This document shows, one piece after another, positions 24,101 to 32,821 of a DNA stretch of 64,000 bases. The DNA comes from Nocardiopsis suaedae (lineage in GTDB: Bacteria; Actinomycetota; Actinomycetes; Streptosporangiales; Streptosporangiaceae). The notes under the pieces are model-generated. The model ran no database searches, had not been told where the DNA came from, and saw nothing but the letters and a program-made list of their open reading frames with translations. The position numbers and the translations under genes are program-made. The stretch spans positions 62,001 through 126,000 of the forward strand of contig NZ_JAQFWP010000004.1 in the NCBI RefSeq assembly GCF_027706745.1. The letters run 5' to 3'. Position 1 is the first letter of the stretch. Each line of letters opens with the position of its first letter.

Positions 24101-24126
24101 GCCGGGCCCGCCGAAGCGGGCCCGGC
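24101..24126. terminator. Hairpin after the LysE exporter gene
   Basis: GCCGGGCCCGC (24101-24111), CGAA loop, GCGGGCCCGGC (24116-24126): perfect 11-bp stem directly downstream of the gene ending at 24133. Confidence 0.7.
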
Positions 24127-24132
24127 ACCGCC

Positions 24133-24789
24133 TCACCGCACGTCGAGGACCAGACGGGCGGCGAGGGCGCCGAAGATCGCCGCGGAGGCGCGGTCGATCC
24201 ACCGGCGGACCGGGCCCCGGCGCAGCAGGCGGTCGGACAGCAGCCCGGCCGCCACCCCGACGGTCCCGTCCACCAGCAGCCCGATGACCACGAACAGGCC
24301 GCCGAGCAGCAGCATCTGGGCCGTCACCGGCAGCGCTCCCCCGCCCGTCGTCAGGAACTGCGGGAAGAACGCCAGGTAGAAGAGGATCACCTTGGGGTTG
24401 GCGAGGTTGGTCAGGGTCGCCATGGCGTAGACGCGGCGGAGCGGGCGCGCCGCCGGTGCCGGGGGCGCCTCCCCGGAGGCGGCAGGGGCCTCGGTCCGGC
24501 TGCGGCGGCCGTCCCTGAGGGTGGTGTAGGCCAGGTAGACCAGGAACACCGCCCCGGCCAGGCGGATCGCGTCGAGGAGCTGCGGCGCGGCGCTGATGAG
24601 CATCCCCAGGCCGAAGGCGGCGGCGATGGTGTGGCCGAGCAGGCCCGTGGACATCCCGAGCGCTGCCACCAGACCGGCGCGTCGGCCTCCGGCGGCGGCG
24701 TTGGCCACGATGAAGAGCATGTCCGGCCCCGGAGCGATGCTGAGCAGGAGGACGGCGAGGGAGAAGGCGGCGATCAGCGCGGGATCCAT
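24133..24789 (-). CDS. LysE/RhtB-family amino-acid exporter
   Basis: 218 aa, six-helix membrane protein. The family opening SIAPGPDMLFIVANAAAGGRRAGLVAALG is clear, along with the helix-2/3 boundary LKLAGAxYL-like IRLAGAVFLVYLAY and TLTNLANPKVILFYLAFFPQF. A variable Arg/Ala-rich cytoplasmic loop separates the halves. It would export an amino acid or similar small metabolite by proton exchange, with substrate undetermined. The ATG at 24789 is used. No LysR or Lrp regulator gene sits next to it, and a strong hairpin follows. Confidence 0.9.
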   Translation of the reverse strand: MDPALIAAFSLAVLLLSIAPGPDMLFIVANAAAGGRRAGLVAALGMSTGLLGHTIAAAFGLGMLISAAPQLLDAIRLAGAVFLVYLAYTTLRDGRRSRTEAPAASGEAPPAPAARPLRRVYAMATLTNLANPKVILFYLAFFPQFLTTGGGALPVTAQMLLLGGLFVVIGLLVDGTVGVAAGLLSDRLLRRGPVRRWIDRASAAIFGALAARLVLDVR

Positions 24790-24897
24790 GGCGAGATTGT
24801 GCCACGCCGGGTTCGCGCGGTTCGCGCCTTTTTCCGGGCCGCCCCTCCGTCTTCACCGGCACGCTCCGGCCGGCCGCCGGACCGTGCCCCTTCGGAG

Positions 24898-26157
24898 TCA
24901 CCCCGCCCGGCTCGCAGGGCGCCGGGCCAGGGCGGCGAGGGCCGCCCCGAGGGCCAGCACCCCCGCGACCACGGTGGCGGTCCCCGCGAAGCCGAGGCCC
25001 GCCGCGCCCGCTGCGAGCTGGGGGCCCACCCCCGCGCCGACGAACATGGAGAAGGCGTAGAGCGCCGTCCCGACGCCCCGGCCCTCCGGCCCCGCGTGCT
25101 CGCCGATGCTCTGCACCAGCGCGGGCGCCGCCACCAGGATGGCGGCGGTGAACACCAGGAGGACGGCGCCGAGGCCGGCGGCGCCGCCGCCCACGACGGC
25201 GGCGGCCAGGACGGACAGCGCCGCGAGGGCGAGCCCCGCGACGGCGCGCGCCCCCGCGCTCCAGCGGCCGAGGAAGCCCGCGAGGAGGGGGACCGCCACC
25301 ATCGCGGGCAGGGCGAAGGCCCGCAGGACGAGCAGGGCCCCGTCGTCGCCCGCGATCTCCGGCGGCCCGGCGATGGTGACGGCGGTGTAGACGGCGACGA
25401 AGCCGCCCAGGAGCGTCGCGGTGGCGGCGAAGAGGGCCGCCAGGCGAGGCGTGAGGAACAGGCCGGGCATCGCGGCGAAGGCGCCGAGGAGCGGGCGGCC
25501 GGCCCCCTGGGGCCTGTGCATGACGGCCCACGCGGCAGGGGCCGCCGCCAGGAGCGCGACGGCGCTGACGAGGAAGACCGCGCGCCAGTCCGCGGCGGAC
25601 GCGATGCCCTGCGCGGCGATCTGCATGATCGGCGCGGAGGCGAGGGCGGCCCCGCTGATGGCGGTCATGGCGGCCGGGCGGTGGGCGGGGCGAATGTGCT
25701 CGGCGACGTAGGCGAAGGCGGCCGGGGCGAGGGTGGCGGTGGTCAGGCCCTGCAGGGCGCGCAGGGCGATGGCCGTCCCGGGGGTGTGCGCGGCGGCGAC
25801 CAGCGCGGTGGTGGCGGCGGTCGCGACCAGCCCCCAGGTGATGGTGGCGCGGGGGCCGAACCGCTCGCACAGGGCGCCCGCCGCCAGGAAGCCGACGGCG
25901 TAGGCGACGGCGAAGGCGGTGGAGACCCAGGTGAGGGCGTGCGGGGTGGATCCCAGGTCGTCGGCCATGGGACCGAGGAGGGCCAGGACGGAGTACATCT
26001 GCCCGACCATCGGGATGCAGGCGGCGGCGAGCAGGGCGATGGCCGGTCCGGTCCGCGCCCGGGCGGCCGCGGCGTCGCCGGTGTCGTCTGGCCCGGTGGC
26101 CGGTACAGGTTCGGTCGGGTTGCCGGAAGTGGCGGGCGAGGTCATGGCGGCGACCAT
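24898..26157 (-). CDS. MFS transporter (DHA1-type efflux)
   Basis: About 419 aa with twelve predicted membrane helices. It has the MFS motif-A equivalent GALCERFGPRATITWG after helix 2 and motif-C-like glycine-rich helix 5. After a hydrophilic N-terminus rich in Thr/Pro, helix 1 begins GPAIALLAAACIPMVGQMYSV. Related proteins are multidrug or arabinose-type efflux carriers, and the substrate is unknown. Starts are possible at ATG 26157 or ATG 26145. A palindrome ends 7 bp before the first. A TetR gene follows divergently at 26677. Confidence 0.88.
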   Translation of the reverse strand: MVAAMTSPATSGNPTEPVPATGPDDTGDAAAARARTGPAIALLAAACIPMVGQMYSVLALLGPMADDLGSTPHALTWVSTAFAVAYAVGFLAAGALCERFGPRATITWGLVATAATTALVAAAHTPGTAIALRALQGLTTATLAPAAFAYVAEHIRPAHRPAAMTAISGAALASAPIMQIAAQGIASAADWRAVFLVSAVALLAAAPAAWAVMHRPQGAGRPLLGAFAAMPGLFLTPRLAALFAATATLLGGFVAVYTAVTIAGPPEIAGDDGALLVLRAFALPAMVAVPLLAGFLGRWSAGARAVAGLALAALSVLAAAVVGGGAAGLGAVLLVFTAAILVAAPALVQSIGEHAGPEGRGVGTALYAFSMFVGAGVGPQLAAGAAGLGFAGTATVVAGVLALGAALAALARRPASRAG

Positions 26158-26163
26158 ATCCAA

Positions 26164-26179
26164 CCAACCTTTCGGTTGG
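26164..26179. promoter_or_regulatory. Palindromic operator at the MFS start
   Basis: CCAACC-TTTC-GGTTGG, perfect 6-bp arms, covering the MFS leader 6-7 bp upstream of the start. A repressor bound here would block the gene. The divergent TetR at 26677 is the obvious candidate, about 500 bp away. Confidence 0.65.
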
Positions 26180-26676
26180 CAACGCGCGAGACCGCCCCCG
26201 GCCCCGTCCACCGGACTCGCCCCGCCATCCGGGGCAACGAGGGTGGTGGTTCTGCCACGCGATCGCCCCTGGGGGAGTTCACTCACCACACTGGATGCGC
26301 GAACCGGCACTGCGTTCCCGGTATGCCCGAAATGCACCCCACGGGCGGAGCCTTCCCCGGTGATCCCGGGGAGGCGGCCCCATGGCGGCGGACCCGCGCC
26401 AACCCGGCGGCCGCCACGAACGCGAACGACCACGCACCTCCCGGCCGCGCCGCCCCCGGACCGCGAGGGGCCGGACGGACGGCAGGCAGGCCCGGGAAAC
26501 CACCCACTTCTCGCCGTCGCCGCTCAGCCACGGCGACCACGCACACGCCCGGCGGCCGACAGCGCCGCCCAACGGGCCACCGCCATCCGTCGTCGCCGTC
26601 CGCTTCCCTGCCGCCGTCCGGCACCCTGCCGAGCGCTGCTCCAACGAACCGGTCGGTGGCCGCTACCCTGGGCGCC
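26180..26676. repeat. Non-coding stretch containing a dispersed intergenic repeat (copy A)
   Basis: About 500 bp without a supportable gene between the MFS operator and the TetR start. Read on the minus strand, about 26607-26485 is similar over roughly 110 bp to 41615-41740 (shared cores CGCTGTCGGCCG, GGCGTGTGCGT and GCGGCGACGGC). About 26326-26282 resembles 33301-33345 (CGGGCATACC, then CCGGTTCG and GTGGTG). These look like mosaic pieces of a repeat family. Confidence 0.5.
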
Positions 26677-27279
26677 ATGCCTCGTGACGCCGCCGCCACC
26701 CGCGCCCGCCTTCTGGCCGCCGCCCGCGACGAGTTCGCCGAGCACGGCATCGGGGGCGCGCGCGTCGAACGCATCGCCAAGCGCGCCGGGGTCAACAAGG
26801 AGCGCATCTACGGGCACTTCGGCAACAAGGACGCCCTCTTCGAAGCCGTCATGGTCGACGCCCTCGGCGAGCACACCGAGGGCATCGGCCTGCCCTCCGG
26901 GGACGTCGCCGAGTACGCCGGGCGGCTCTTCGACTACCACCGCCAGAACCCCCAGCTGCTGCGCCTGCTGATGTGGGAGGCGCTGCACTACGGCGAGGAG
27001 TCCGAGCTCCCCGGCCGCGAGGAGCGCAAGGCGCACTACGCGACCAAGGTGGACGCGCTGGCCGAGCTGCTGGGCACCGGCGCCGACCGCCGCGCGGCCT
27101 CGCTCCTGATGGTGGTGATCGGGCTGGCGGCCTGGCCCTCGATCCTGCCGCAGCTCAACCGCGTCATCGCGGACGTCTCCAAGGAGGAGGCCGGGGAGGG
27201 GGACGTGGACGCGGCGATGAAGGAGACCATCATCGACGTGGTCCGCAAGGCGACGGCGGACCAGGACGGCGCCGGCTGA
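26677..27279 (+). CDS. TetR-family repressor
   Basis: 200 aa. HTH: RARLLAAARDEFAEHGIGGARVERIAKRAGVNKERIYGHFGNKDALF, residues about 8-56. The C-terminal domain is TetR_C_35-like (MWEALHYGE followed by MVVIGLAAWPSILPQLNRV). The ATG at 26677 is chosen by homology of the HTH start, and the frame is open far upstream without sense. It is divergent from the MFS gene and is likely to control it through the CCAACC/GGTTGG operator. Ends with a short acidic tail. Confidence 0.9.
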   Translation: MPRDAAATRARLLAAARDEFAEHGIGGARVERIAKRAGVNKERIYGHFGNKDALFEAVMVDALGEHTEGIGLPSGDVAEYAGRLFDYHRQNPQLLRLLMWEALHYGEESELPGREERKAHYATKVDALAELLGTGADRRAASLLMVVIGLAAWPSILPQLNRVIADVSKEEAGEGDVDAAMKETIIDVVRKATADQDGAG

Positions 27280-27318
27280 GCGGCGCCGACTGAGGTGCGC
27301 GCCCCGCCCCTGCACCGG

Positions 27319-27849
27319 TCAAGCCGCGCGCCAGGCCTCCGGGTAGGACGGCATCGGACGGCGCGCCTCAAGGAAGGCGCTGAGCCACCACGGGGCGGCG
27401 CACAGGAGCGCGGCCGCCACCGTCGAGGCGAGGCTCCACGGCACGAACACGCCGAGGATCAGAACGACCGGGTAGACCAGCGAGAACAGCCACCGGGGCC
27501 ACACGTGGCGCCGCTGCCCCAGGAACGGGGCCACGGTCGCGGCGGTCTGGCGCTTCCACACCGGTCCGAGGATCACCGGTGTCAGCACGAACGGCAGCAC
27601 GGTGAAGGGGAAGCCGTCTCCCGCCTGCCAGACCAGCCCGAGCTGCGCCACCGCGACTGCGGCCGCCCCTCCGGAGAACACCCCCAACCCCAGGCAGAAG
27701 AGCACGTACTTCCTGCGCAGGCGCGCCACCAGCGCCCAGTGCTCCTGCCAGGCGCGCTCCCCGAGAGGCGTGCCGATGAGGGTCTCCATCCGGGACCACG
27801 ACTCCACGGCCTGCTGCACGAGGGGCCGTTGCTGTTCAGGTGCGGACAC
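27319..27849 (-). CDS. Hypothetical membrane protein
   Basis: 176 aa from the GTG at 27849 (GGAACGGAGA upstream). No family recognised. A hydrophilic ~45-residue N-terminus (QQAVESWSRMETLIGTPLGE) and a basic segment RLRRKY precede four hydrophobic helices arranged as two pairs: YVLFCLGLGVFSGGAAAVA, FTVLPFVLTPVILGP, WLFSLVYPVVLILGVFVPW and TVAAALLCAAPWWLSAF. The layout is that of a small cytoplasmic-membrane protein with both ends inside. Convergent with the TetR gene. No partner suggests a job. Confidence 0.7.
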   Translation of the reverse strand: MSAPEQQRPLVQQAVESWSRMETLIGTPLGERAWQEHWALVARLRRKYVLFCLGLGVFSGGAAAVAVAQLGLVWQAGDGFPFTVLPFVLTPVILGPVWKRQTAATVAPFLGQRRHVWPRWLFSLVYPVVLILGVFVPWSLASTVAAALLCAAPWWLSAFLEARRPMPSYPEAWRAA

Positions 27850-28009
27850 GCGGTCTCCGTTCCAGGGGGCGTGCGGCCGGAGGCCGTTCGGAGCTCGGAT
27901 CACTCTATCCCGATGGCCCGTTCCCGCCCCATCTCCCCCAACTCCGCCCCATCGGCACCATGGGCGCTACGATCGGCACCCAGCGCCAGGACGACCCGAG
28001 GGACCCCCT

Positions 28010-28789
28010 ATGTCCGATCTCGCCCGCACCCGTGCCGAGCTCCTCTCGGACATCCTCTTCCCCCGGGACCCCACCACCGGGCTCGACGGCGCCCCCATCA
28101 CGACCTCCAAGGAGGCCGTCGACGACGCGATCGAGCGGGCCCAGGCCCTGGTGGACGCCCAGGGCGACGACCCGTGGCCGCACTTCATCCTGGGCCTCGC
28201 GCAGGGGATGCGCTACCTCGACAGGGACGTTCACGCCGACGGCGAGCGCGCCGTGGAGCGGCTGCGCGAGGCGGTGCGCCTGAGCGGGCGCACGGACCCC
28301 GACGCCGCGCTGATCCGCCAGCAGCTCGCGGCGACCCTGGCCGCCGTGTGGGCGAACGCCTTCTCCCGGAACCCCGGGGGCACCGACCCCGCCGAGCTGG
28401 CCGAGGGCCTGCGCCTGGCGCGCGAGGCCGTGGAGCTCACCCCCGAGGGCAGCCCGCAGTACCCGGTCCGGCTGATGCAGGTGGCCGAGCTCCTCGGCCA
28501 GGGTGCCGACGGGCCCGGCCGGATCGGCGAGGCGGTGGAGGTCGCCGAACGCGCACTCGCCGCCGCCCACCCGGACGACCCGCGCCTGTCCCAGTACCAG
28601 AACTCCCACGCCCTGCTGCTGGCCCACCTCGCCGCCGAGCAGGGGGCCGCGGACACCGCCGTCACCGCCGAGAAGTCGGCCATCCGGGCGGGCCACCTGG
28701 CCCACCCCTACGACCCCGCGCAGATGAAGATCATCGGAACGATGCAGCGCGCCCGGATGCTCAGCGCCCCGGGCGGTCCTTCCTCGTGA
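28010..28789 (+). CDS. TPR-like helical hypothetical protein
   Basis: 259 aa, cytoplasmic. Alternating amphipathic helices with Ala/Leu/Arg spacing (EAVDDAIERAQALVDAQGDDPWPHFILGLAQGM; AERALAAAHPDDPRLSQYQNSHALLLAHLAAEQG) resemble tetratricopeptide repeats, probably three to five units. No catalytic motif is seen. The ATG at 28010 directly follows a C/T-rich leader. Its last 29 bp overlap the convergent AsnC-type gene. The role is unknown, perhaps a protein-interaction scaffold. Confidence 0.7.
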   Translation: MSDLARTRAELLSDILFPRDPTTGLDGAPITTSKEAVDDAIERAQALVDAQGDDPWPHFILGLAQGMRYLDRDVHADGERAVERLREAVRLSGRTDPDAALIRQQLAATLAAVWANAFSRNPGGTDPAELAEGLRLAREAVELTPEGSPQYPVRLMQVAELLGQGADGPGRIGEAVEVAERALAAAHPDDPRLSQYQNSHALLLAHLAAEQGAADTAVTAEKSAIRAGHLAHPYDPAQMKIIGTMQRARMLSAPGGPSS

Positions 28790-29801
28790 ACGGCAGCCTC
28801 GCCTCGCCCAGGAGGCCGTCGGCGCGGTCGATCCAGTAGCGGCGCATGACCTCCAGCAGCACCGACGACCGCACATCGGCCACCCCGGGCAGCGCCGCCA
28901 GGTCCTCGGTGATGAAGCGGCCCAGCTCCCTCTCGTCGCGGAACGCGCCGTGGTGGATCAGCGACACCTCTCCGGCCACGACCGACACGTAGCGCGCCGA
29001 CGGGTGGGCGGCCAGCTTCTCGGCCACGTGCGCGATGGACCCGGGGCGCACCGTCAGGGACAGGATGACTTCCAGGTGCATGCCCAGGAGCTCCGGTTCG
29101 ACCTCCACTCGGGGGCGCACGACCCCGCGCTCCAGGAGCGACTGCACGAGCCGGTAGGCCGTGGACTGGCTGACCCCGAGTTCCCGCGCAACGTCACCTG
29201 AGCCGGTGCGGGCATCGGCGTGCAGGAGGCCTGACACCTCGATCTCGTCGCCCGTGAGGGGGCCGGACGCCGCGGCGCCGCCGTCCTGTTCCGGAACGTG
29301 GATCCGGTAGGGCCTCAGGGCCTCGAGGCGCTCGGGCGGCAACCGGTCCAGCGTCCACGCGTCGGCGCGGGTGACCGGGCGCAGCACCAGGTCCGACTGC
29401 CCGGCCCGTACGCCCTCCACCGAGGGGATCTCGGTCATCAGGAGCTCTGTGGAGCGCGCGCGCTCCGAGGGGTGGACCACACAGTAGATGTCGGCGCGTC
29501 CGCTGCTCAGGGCGACGAGCTGTACTTCGGGCATGCGCGCGAGCCTGCGCGCCACCTCCACCGCTCGCCCGGACTCGGCGTGCAGCCATACGTGCCGCGG
29601 GTGGGCGTCGGAGACGAGCGACCAGTCGAGCTGCCCGACGACCCTCAGCTGCCCGGACGTCTGGAGCCTCTGCAGGCGCCGCCCCACCGTGCTCGGGGAG
29701 CTGTCGAGCACCTCGGCGAGCGCGCTGCTGGGCGCGCGGGGGGCGTACTGCAGGGCGGCCACCAGGTCGAGGTCGAGTCCGTCCAATTCCTGTGCACCCA
29801 C
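28761..29801 (-). CDS. Lrp/AsnC-family regulator with duplicated domains
   Basis: 346 aa, about twice the usual ~150 aa. Two complete Lrp/AsnC units are fused: HTH-1 (DLDLVAALQYAPRAPSSALAEVLDSSPSTVGRRL, residues about 9-42) with an RAM domain to about 155, and HTH-2 (GDVARELGVSQSTAYRLVQSLLERGVV, about 205-232) with a second RAM domain. Such fused versions are typical of actinomycetes. It is divergent from the abgT-M20 operon, with an inverted repeat in the shared 170-bp promoter, so control of p-aminobenzoyl-glutamate or peptide use is the likely job. Confidence 0.9.
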   Translation of the reverse strand: MGAQELDGLDLDLVAALQYAPRAPSSALAEVLDSSPSTVGRRLQRLQTSGQLRVVGQLDWSLVSDAHPRHVWLHAESGRAVEVARRLARMPEVQLVALSSGRADIYCVVHPSERARSTELLMTEIPSVEGVRAGQSDLVLRPVTRADAWTLDRLPPERLEALRPYRIHVPEQDGGAAASGPLTGDEIEVSGLLHADARTGSGDVARELGVSQSTAYRLVQSLLERGVVRPRVEVEPELLGMHLEVILSLTVRPGSIAHVAEKLAAHPSARYVSVVAGEVSLIHHGAFRDERELGRFITEDLAALPGVADVRSSVLLEVMRRYWIDRADGLLGEARLPFTRKDRPGR

Positions 29802-29898
29802 ACTCGGATCATAGCCACTACCGATGGGGCTCCTGCTGACTTAATCCACCATTTTCCGGCTTGATATTGACAAGACTCACCACCGGGATGGACTCTGA

Positions 29899-29917
29899 CA
29901 CGTCATAGGACGACGTG
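29899..29917. promoter_or_regulatory. Candidate AsnC-type operator before abgT
   Basis: CACGTC-ATAGGAC-GACGTG, perfect 6-bp arms with a 7-bp centre, about 55 bp upstream of the transporter start, in an AT-richer promoter region that also contains TTGACA near 29867. Confidence 0.45.
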
Positions 29918-29970
29918 ACGCAGCTCATGCGGCGCGCGTCCCCCCAGCCCTCCGACCCGAGGAGTCGACG

Positions 29971-31515
29971 GTGGCCACTGCCGACGTCCGCAGCACCGGC
30001 CGCGCCATGACGGTGCTCATGCGGTTCCTCCAGCTCATCGAGCGCGCGGGCAACAAGCTCCCGCACCCGTTCTGGCTGTTCATCCTGATGGGCGTCCTGG
30101 TCGTGCTGCTCAGCGCGGTCCTGGAGGCCCTGGGCGTCCACGCGGTCTCCCCCGCCGACGGGGAGCGCATCGCCGTCAAGAGCCTGATCAGCGCCGAAGG
30201 CGTGCAGGTGGTGTTCGGGGACGCGGTCGACAACTTCGCCGCCTTCCCGCCCATGGCGCTCATCGTGGTGGTCATGCTCGGCGTCGCCGTGGCCGAGCGC
30301 GCGGGCCTGCTCAACGCGGTGCTGCGCGGGAGCGTCACCCGGGTGCCGGACAAGCTGCTCACCTTCGCGCTGGCCCTGGTGGGCGTGTCCGCCAGCGTGG
30401 CCTCCGACGCCGCCTACGTCGTCCTCGTCCCGCTGGGCGCCATGATCTTCAAGGCGGCGGGGCGCAGCCCGATCCTGGGGCTGGTGACGGCCTTCGGGTC
30501 GATCTCGGCCGGCTACAACGCCTCGATCGCGCTCACCCCGGGCGACGCCCTGTTCGCGGGGCTCACCACCGGCGCCGCGCAGATCATCGACCCCCAGTAC
30601 ACGGTCACGCCGGTGGCCAACTACTTCTTCACCGCGGTCAGCGCGGTGCTGCTGGCGCTGATCATCACCGCGGTCGCCGAGTTCGTGCTGGCCCCGGCCA
30701 CCGCCCGGATGGAGGTCGACGGCGACGGCGCCGACGCCGAGCTGGGCGACATGCGGCTGACCGCGGACGAGCGCCGCGGGCTGCGCAACGCGCTGCTGGT
30801 GGTGGTGGCCGCGGCGGCGCTGATCGCGGCCGCGCTGATCCCGTCCGGGTCGCCGTTCCGCGGCGAGGACGGGGGCGTGCTCAGCTCGCCGCTGATCACC
30901 GGCATCGCCTTCATCATGGGGCTGCTGTTCCTGGTGGCCGGTGCGGTGTTCGGCCGCACGACCGGGAGCCTGTCCCGGGCGCGCGAGATCCCCGAGGCGA
31001 TGGCGCAGGGCGTGCGCGACCTGGCGCCGGTGCTGGTGCTGTTCTTCGCCGCCGCCCAGTTCCTGGCGTACTTCAAGTGGACCGGGCTGGGCGAGGTGCT
31101 GGCGGTGCGCGGCGCCGGGCTGCTCGGCTCGGCGGGGGTGCCCACGCCGGTGATGCTGGTGGGGATGGTGCTGGTGTGCACCGTCATGAACATCATGATC
31201 ACCAGCGGCTCGGCGCAGTGGGCGCTGGTGGCGCCGGTGTTCGTGCCGATGTTCATGCTGCTGAGCATTCCGCCGGAGACGACCCAGGCGGTGTTCCGGG
31301 TCGCGGACTCCCCCACCAACGTGATCAGCCCGATGAGCCCCTACTTCGCCATGGCGCTGGGCTTCCTGCAGCGGTACCGCCGCGATGCGGGCATCGGCAC
31401 GCTGCTGTCGATGACGCTGCCGATCTCGGTGGCCATGCTGGTGGGGTGGACGCTGATCCTGCTGGCCTGGTGGGGGCTGGGCATCCCGCTCGGCCCCGGC
31501 GCCCCGGTGCGCTGA
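29971..31515 (+). CDS. abgT: AbgT-family transporter (p-aminobenzoyl-glutamate type)
   Basis: 514 aa, 11-13 hydrophobic segments. The AbgT hallmarks are present: LQLIERAGNKLPHPFWLFILMG at the N-terminus, the region GVSASVASDAAYVVLVPLGAMIF, AFGSISAGYNASIALTPGDAL, and late ITSGSAQWALVAPVFVPM and DSPTNVISPMSPYFAM. Family members carry p-aminobenzoyl-glutamate (import in E. coli) or export sulfonamides. GTG start with GAGGAG upstream. The following gene is an M20 peptidase of the glutamate carboxypeptidase kind, so import and cleavage to p-aminobenzoate plus glutamate is the simplest reading. Confidence 0.92.
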   Translation: MATADVRSTGRAMTVLMRFLQLIERAGNKLPHPFWLFILMGVLVVLLSAVLEALGVHAVSPADGERIAVKSLISAEGVQVVFGDAVDNFAAFPPMALIVVVMLGVAVAERAGLLNAVLRGSVTRVPDKLLTFALALVGVSASVASDAAYVVLVPLGAMIFKAAGRSPILGLVTAFGSISAGYNASIALTPGDALFAGLTTGAAQIIDPQYTVTPVANYFFTAVSAVLLALIITAVAEFVLAPATARMEVDGDGADAELGDMRLTADERRGLRNALLVVVAAAALIAAALIPSGSPFRGEDGGVLSSPLITGIAFIMGLLFLVAGAVFGRTTGSLSRAREIPEAMAQGVRDLAPVLVLFFAAAQFLAYFKWTGLGEVLAVRGAGLLGSAGVPTPVMLVGMVLVCTVMNIMITSGSAQWALVAPVFVPMFMLLSIPPETTQAVFRVADSPTNVISPMSPYFAMALGFLQRYRRDAGIGTLLSMTLPISVAMLVGWTLILLAWWGLGIPLGPGAPVR

Positions 31516-31579
31516 CGGCCCGCCCTGACGCCCCGTTCTCCCCACCGTCCCCACACCCGACCGAAGAGAAGGTGACGAC

Positions 31580-32821
31580 GTGACCGATGCGTCCCTGCCC
31601 GGCTCAGCCGATCCGTCCGACCCGGCCGACCTGAACGGCCTGACCGAGGCGGCCCGGCGCGACCTGCCGGACATCCTGGACGACCTGCGGCGCCTCGTGG
31701 AGAAGGAGACGCCGAGCAGCGACAAGCGCCTCCTGGACGCCGGACTGGACGACCTGGAGGCGTGGCTCACCGACCGCCTGGGAGACCCGGCCGAGCGCGT
31801 CCGCCACGACGGGGGCGCGGACGGCGACGTGCTGGAACTGCTCTACCCGGGCGACGCGGGCAACACGGGCCACACGGCCGACACCGGCGGCGAGGTGCTG
31901 CTGCTGTGCCATTACGACACGGTGTGGCCCGAAGGCACCCTCGCCGAGTGGCCGGTGAGCATCGAGGGCGACCGGTTCAGCGGGCCGGGCTGCTTCGACA
32001 TGAAGGCCGGGATCGTCCAAGGCGTCTGGGCCGTCAGGCACCTGCGCGCGCTGGGGCTGCCCGTGCCCTCGGTCCGATTCCTCCTCAACGGGGACGAGGA
32101 GGTCGGCAGCCCGGCGTCGCGCCCGCACATCGAGCGGGCGGGGCAGGCGGCGGACGTGACGCTGGTGCTGGAGCCCAGCCGTGAGGGCCGGGTCAAGACC
32201 GGGCGCAAGGGCATGGGGCTGTTCAACGTCACGGCCACCGGCATCGAGTCGCACGCCGGGCTCGACCCGGATGCGGGGGCGAGCGCCGTGCACGCCCTGG
32301 CCGAGCTGGTGCCGCGGATGGCGGCGCTGGCCGCCCCGGAGCGCGGGACCACGGTGAACGTGGGCGTGTTCAGCGGCGGCACCGCCCGCAACGTGGTGGC
32401 GGGCACGGCGTCGTGCCAGGTGGACGTGCGCATCCAGGACCCGGCGGAGACGGAGCGCATCGACGCGGGGCTGGCGGCGCTGGCGCCGTCGGACGGCCGG
32501 GTGAAGGTGGAGGTCTCCGGCGGGTGGAACCGCCCGCCGATGAACCCGGGCCCCTCGACCGACCGCGCGTTCGCGGCGGCGCGGGAGGTGGCGCGCGGGC
32601 TCGGCGAGGACCTGGGGCAGATCTCGGTCGGCGGGGCGAGCGACGGCAACCTGGTCGCGGCGCTGGGCCGCCCGGTGCTCGACGGCCTGGGGGCGGCCGG
32701 TGCGGGCCCGCACTCGCGCGATGAGCACGTGAGCGTCGGCCGCACGCCGCACCAGGTGGCGCTGCTGGCCGGGCTGCTGACCCGCCTGGCCGGGGACGGG
32801 CGGCCGCCGCTCGGCGACTGA
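31580..32821 (+). CDS. M20 peptidase, carboxypeptidase G2-like
   Basis: 413 aa zinc metallopeptidase. Metal ligands: His in LLLCHYDTVWPEG, Asp in GPGCFDMKAGI, the Glu pair in NGDEEVGS, Glu in VLEPSREG, and a late His in AGAGPHSRDEHV. The phrase YDTVWPEGT and GxGCFDMKxG are characteristic of the CPG2/PepV-like glutamate carboxypeptidase branch, which releases C-terminal glutamate from folates and p-aminobenzoyl-glutamate. GTG start with GAAGG upstream, 64 bp after abgT, so they form one operon. No signal peptide is present, so it is cytosolic, consistent with uptake by the upstream carrier. Confidence 0.9.
   Translation: MTDASLPGSADPSDPADLNGLTEAARRDLPDILDDLRRLVEKETPSSDKRLLDAGLDDLEAWLTDRLGDPAERVRHDGGADGDVLELLYPGDAGNTGHTADTGGEVLLLCHYDTVWPEGTLAEWPVSIEGDRFSGPGCFDMKAGIVQGVWAVRHLRALGLPVPSVRFLLNGDEEVGSPASRPHIERAGQAADVTLVLEPSREGRVKTGRKGMGLFNVTATGIESHAGLDPDAGASAVHALAELVPRMAALAAPERGTTVNVGVFSGGTARNVVAGTASCQVDVRIQDPAETERIDAGLAALAPSDGRVKVEVSGGWNRPPMNPGPSTDRAFAAAREVARGLGEDLGQISVGGASDGNLVAALGRPVLDGLGAAGAGPHSRDEHVSVGRTPHQVALLAGLLTRLAGDGRPPLGD

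Noticed and set aside
24631-26676. Very long plus-strand frame leading into the TetR gene
   Set aside because: The part before 26677 is antisense to the LysE and MFS genes and has no protein-like pattern. Only the TetR part is real.
29867-29894. GGGATGGACT in the abgT promoter resembling the CRISPR repeat end
   Set aside because: No 5' stem and no second repeat in 61-bp register. Only nine bases match.
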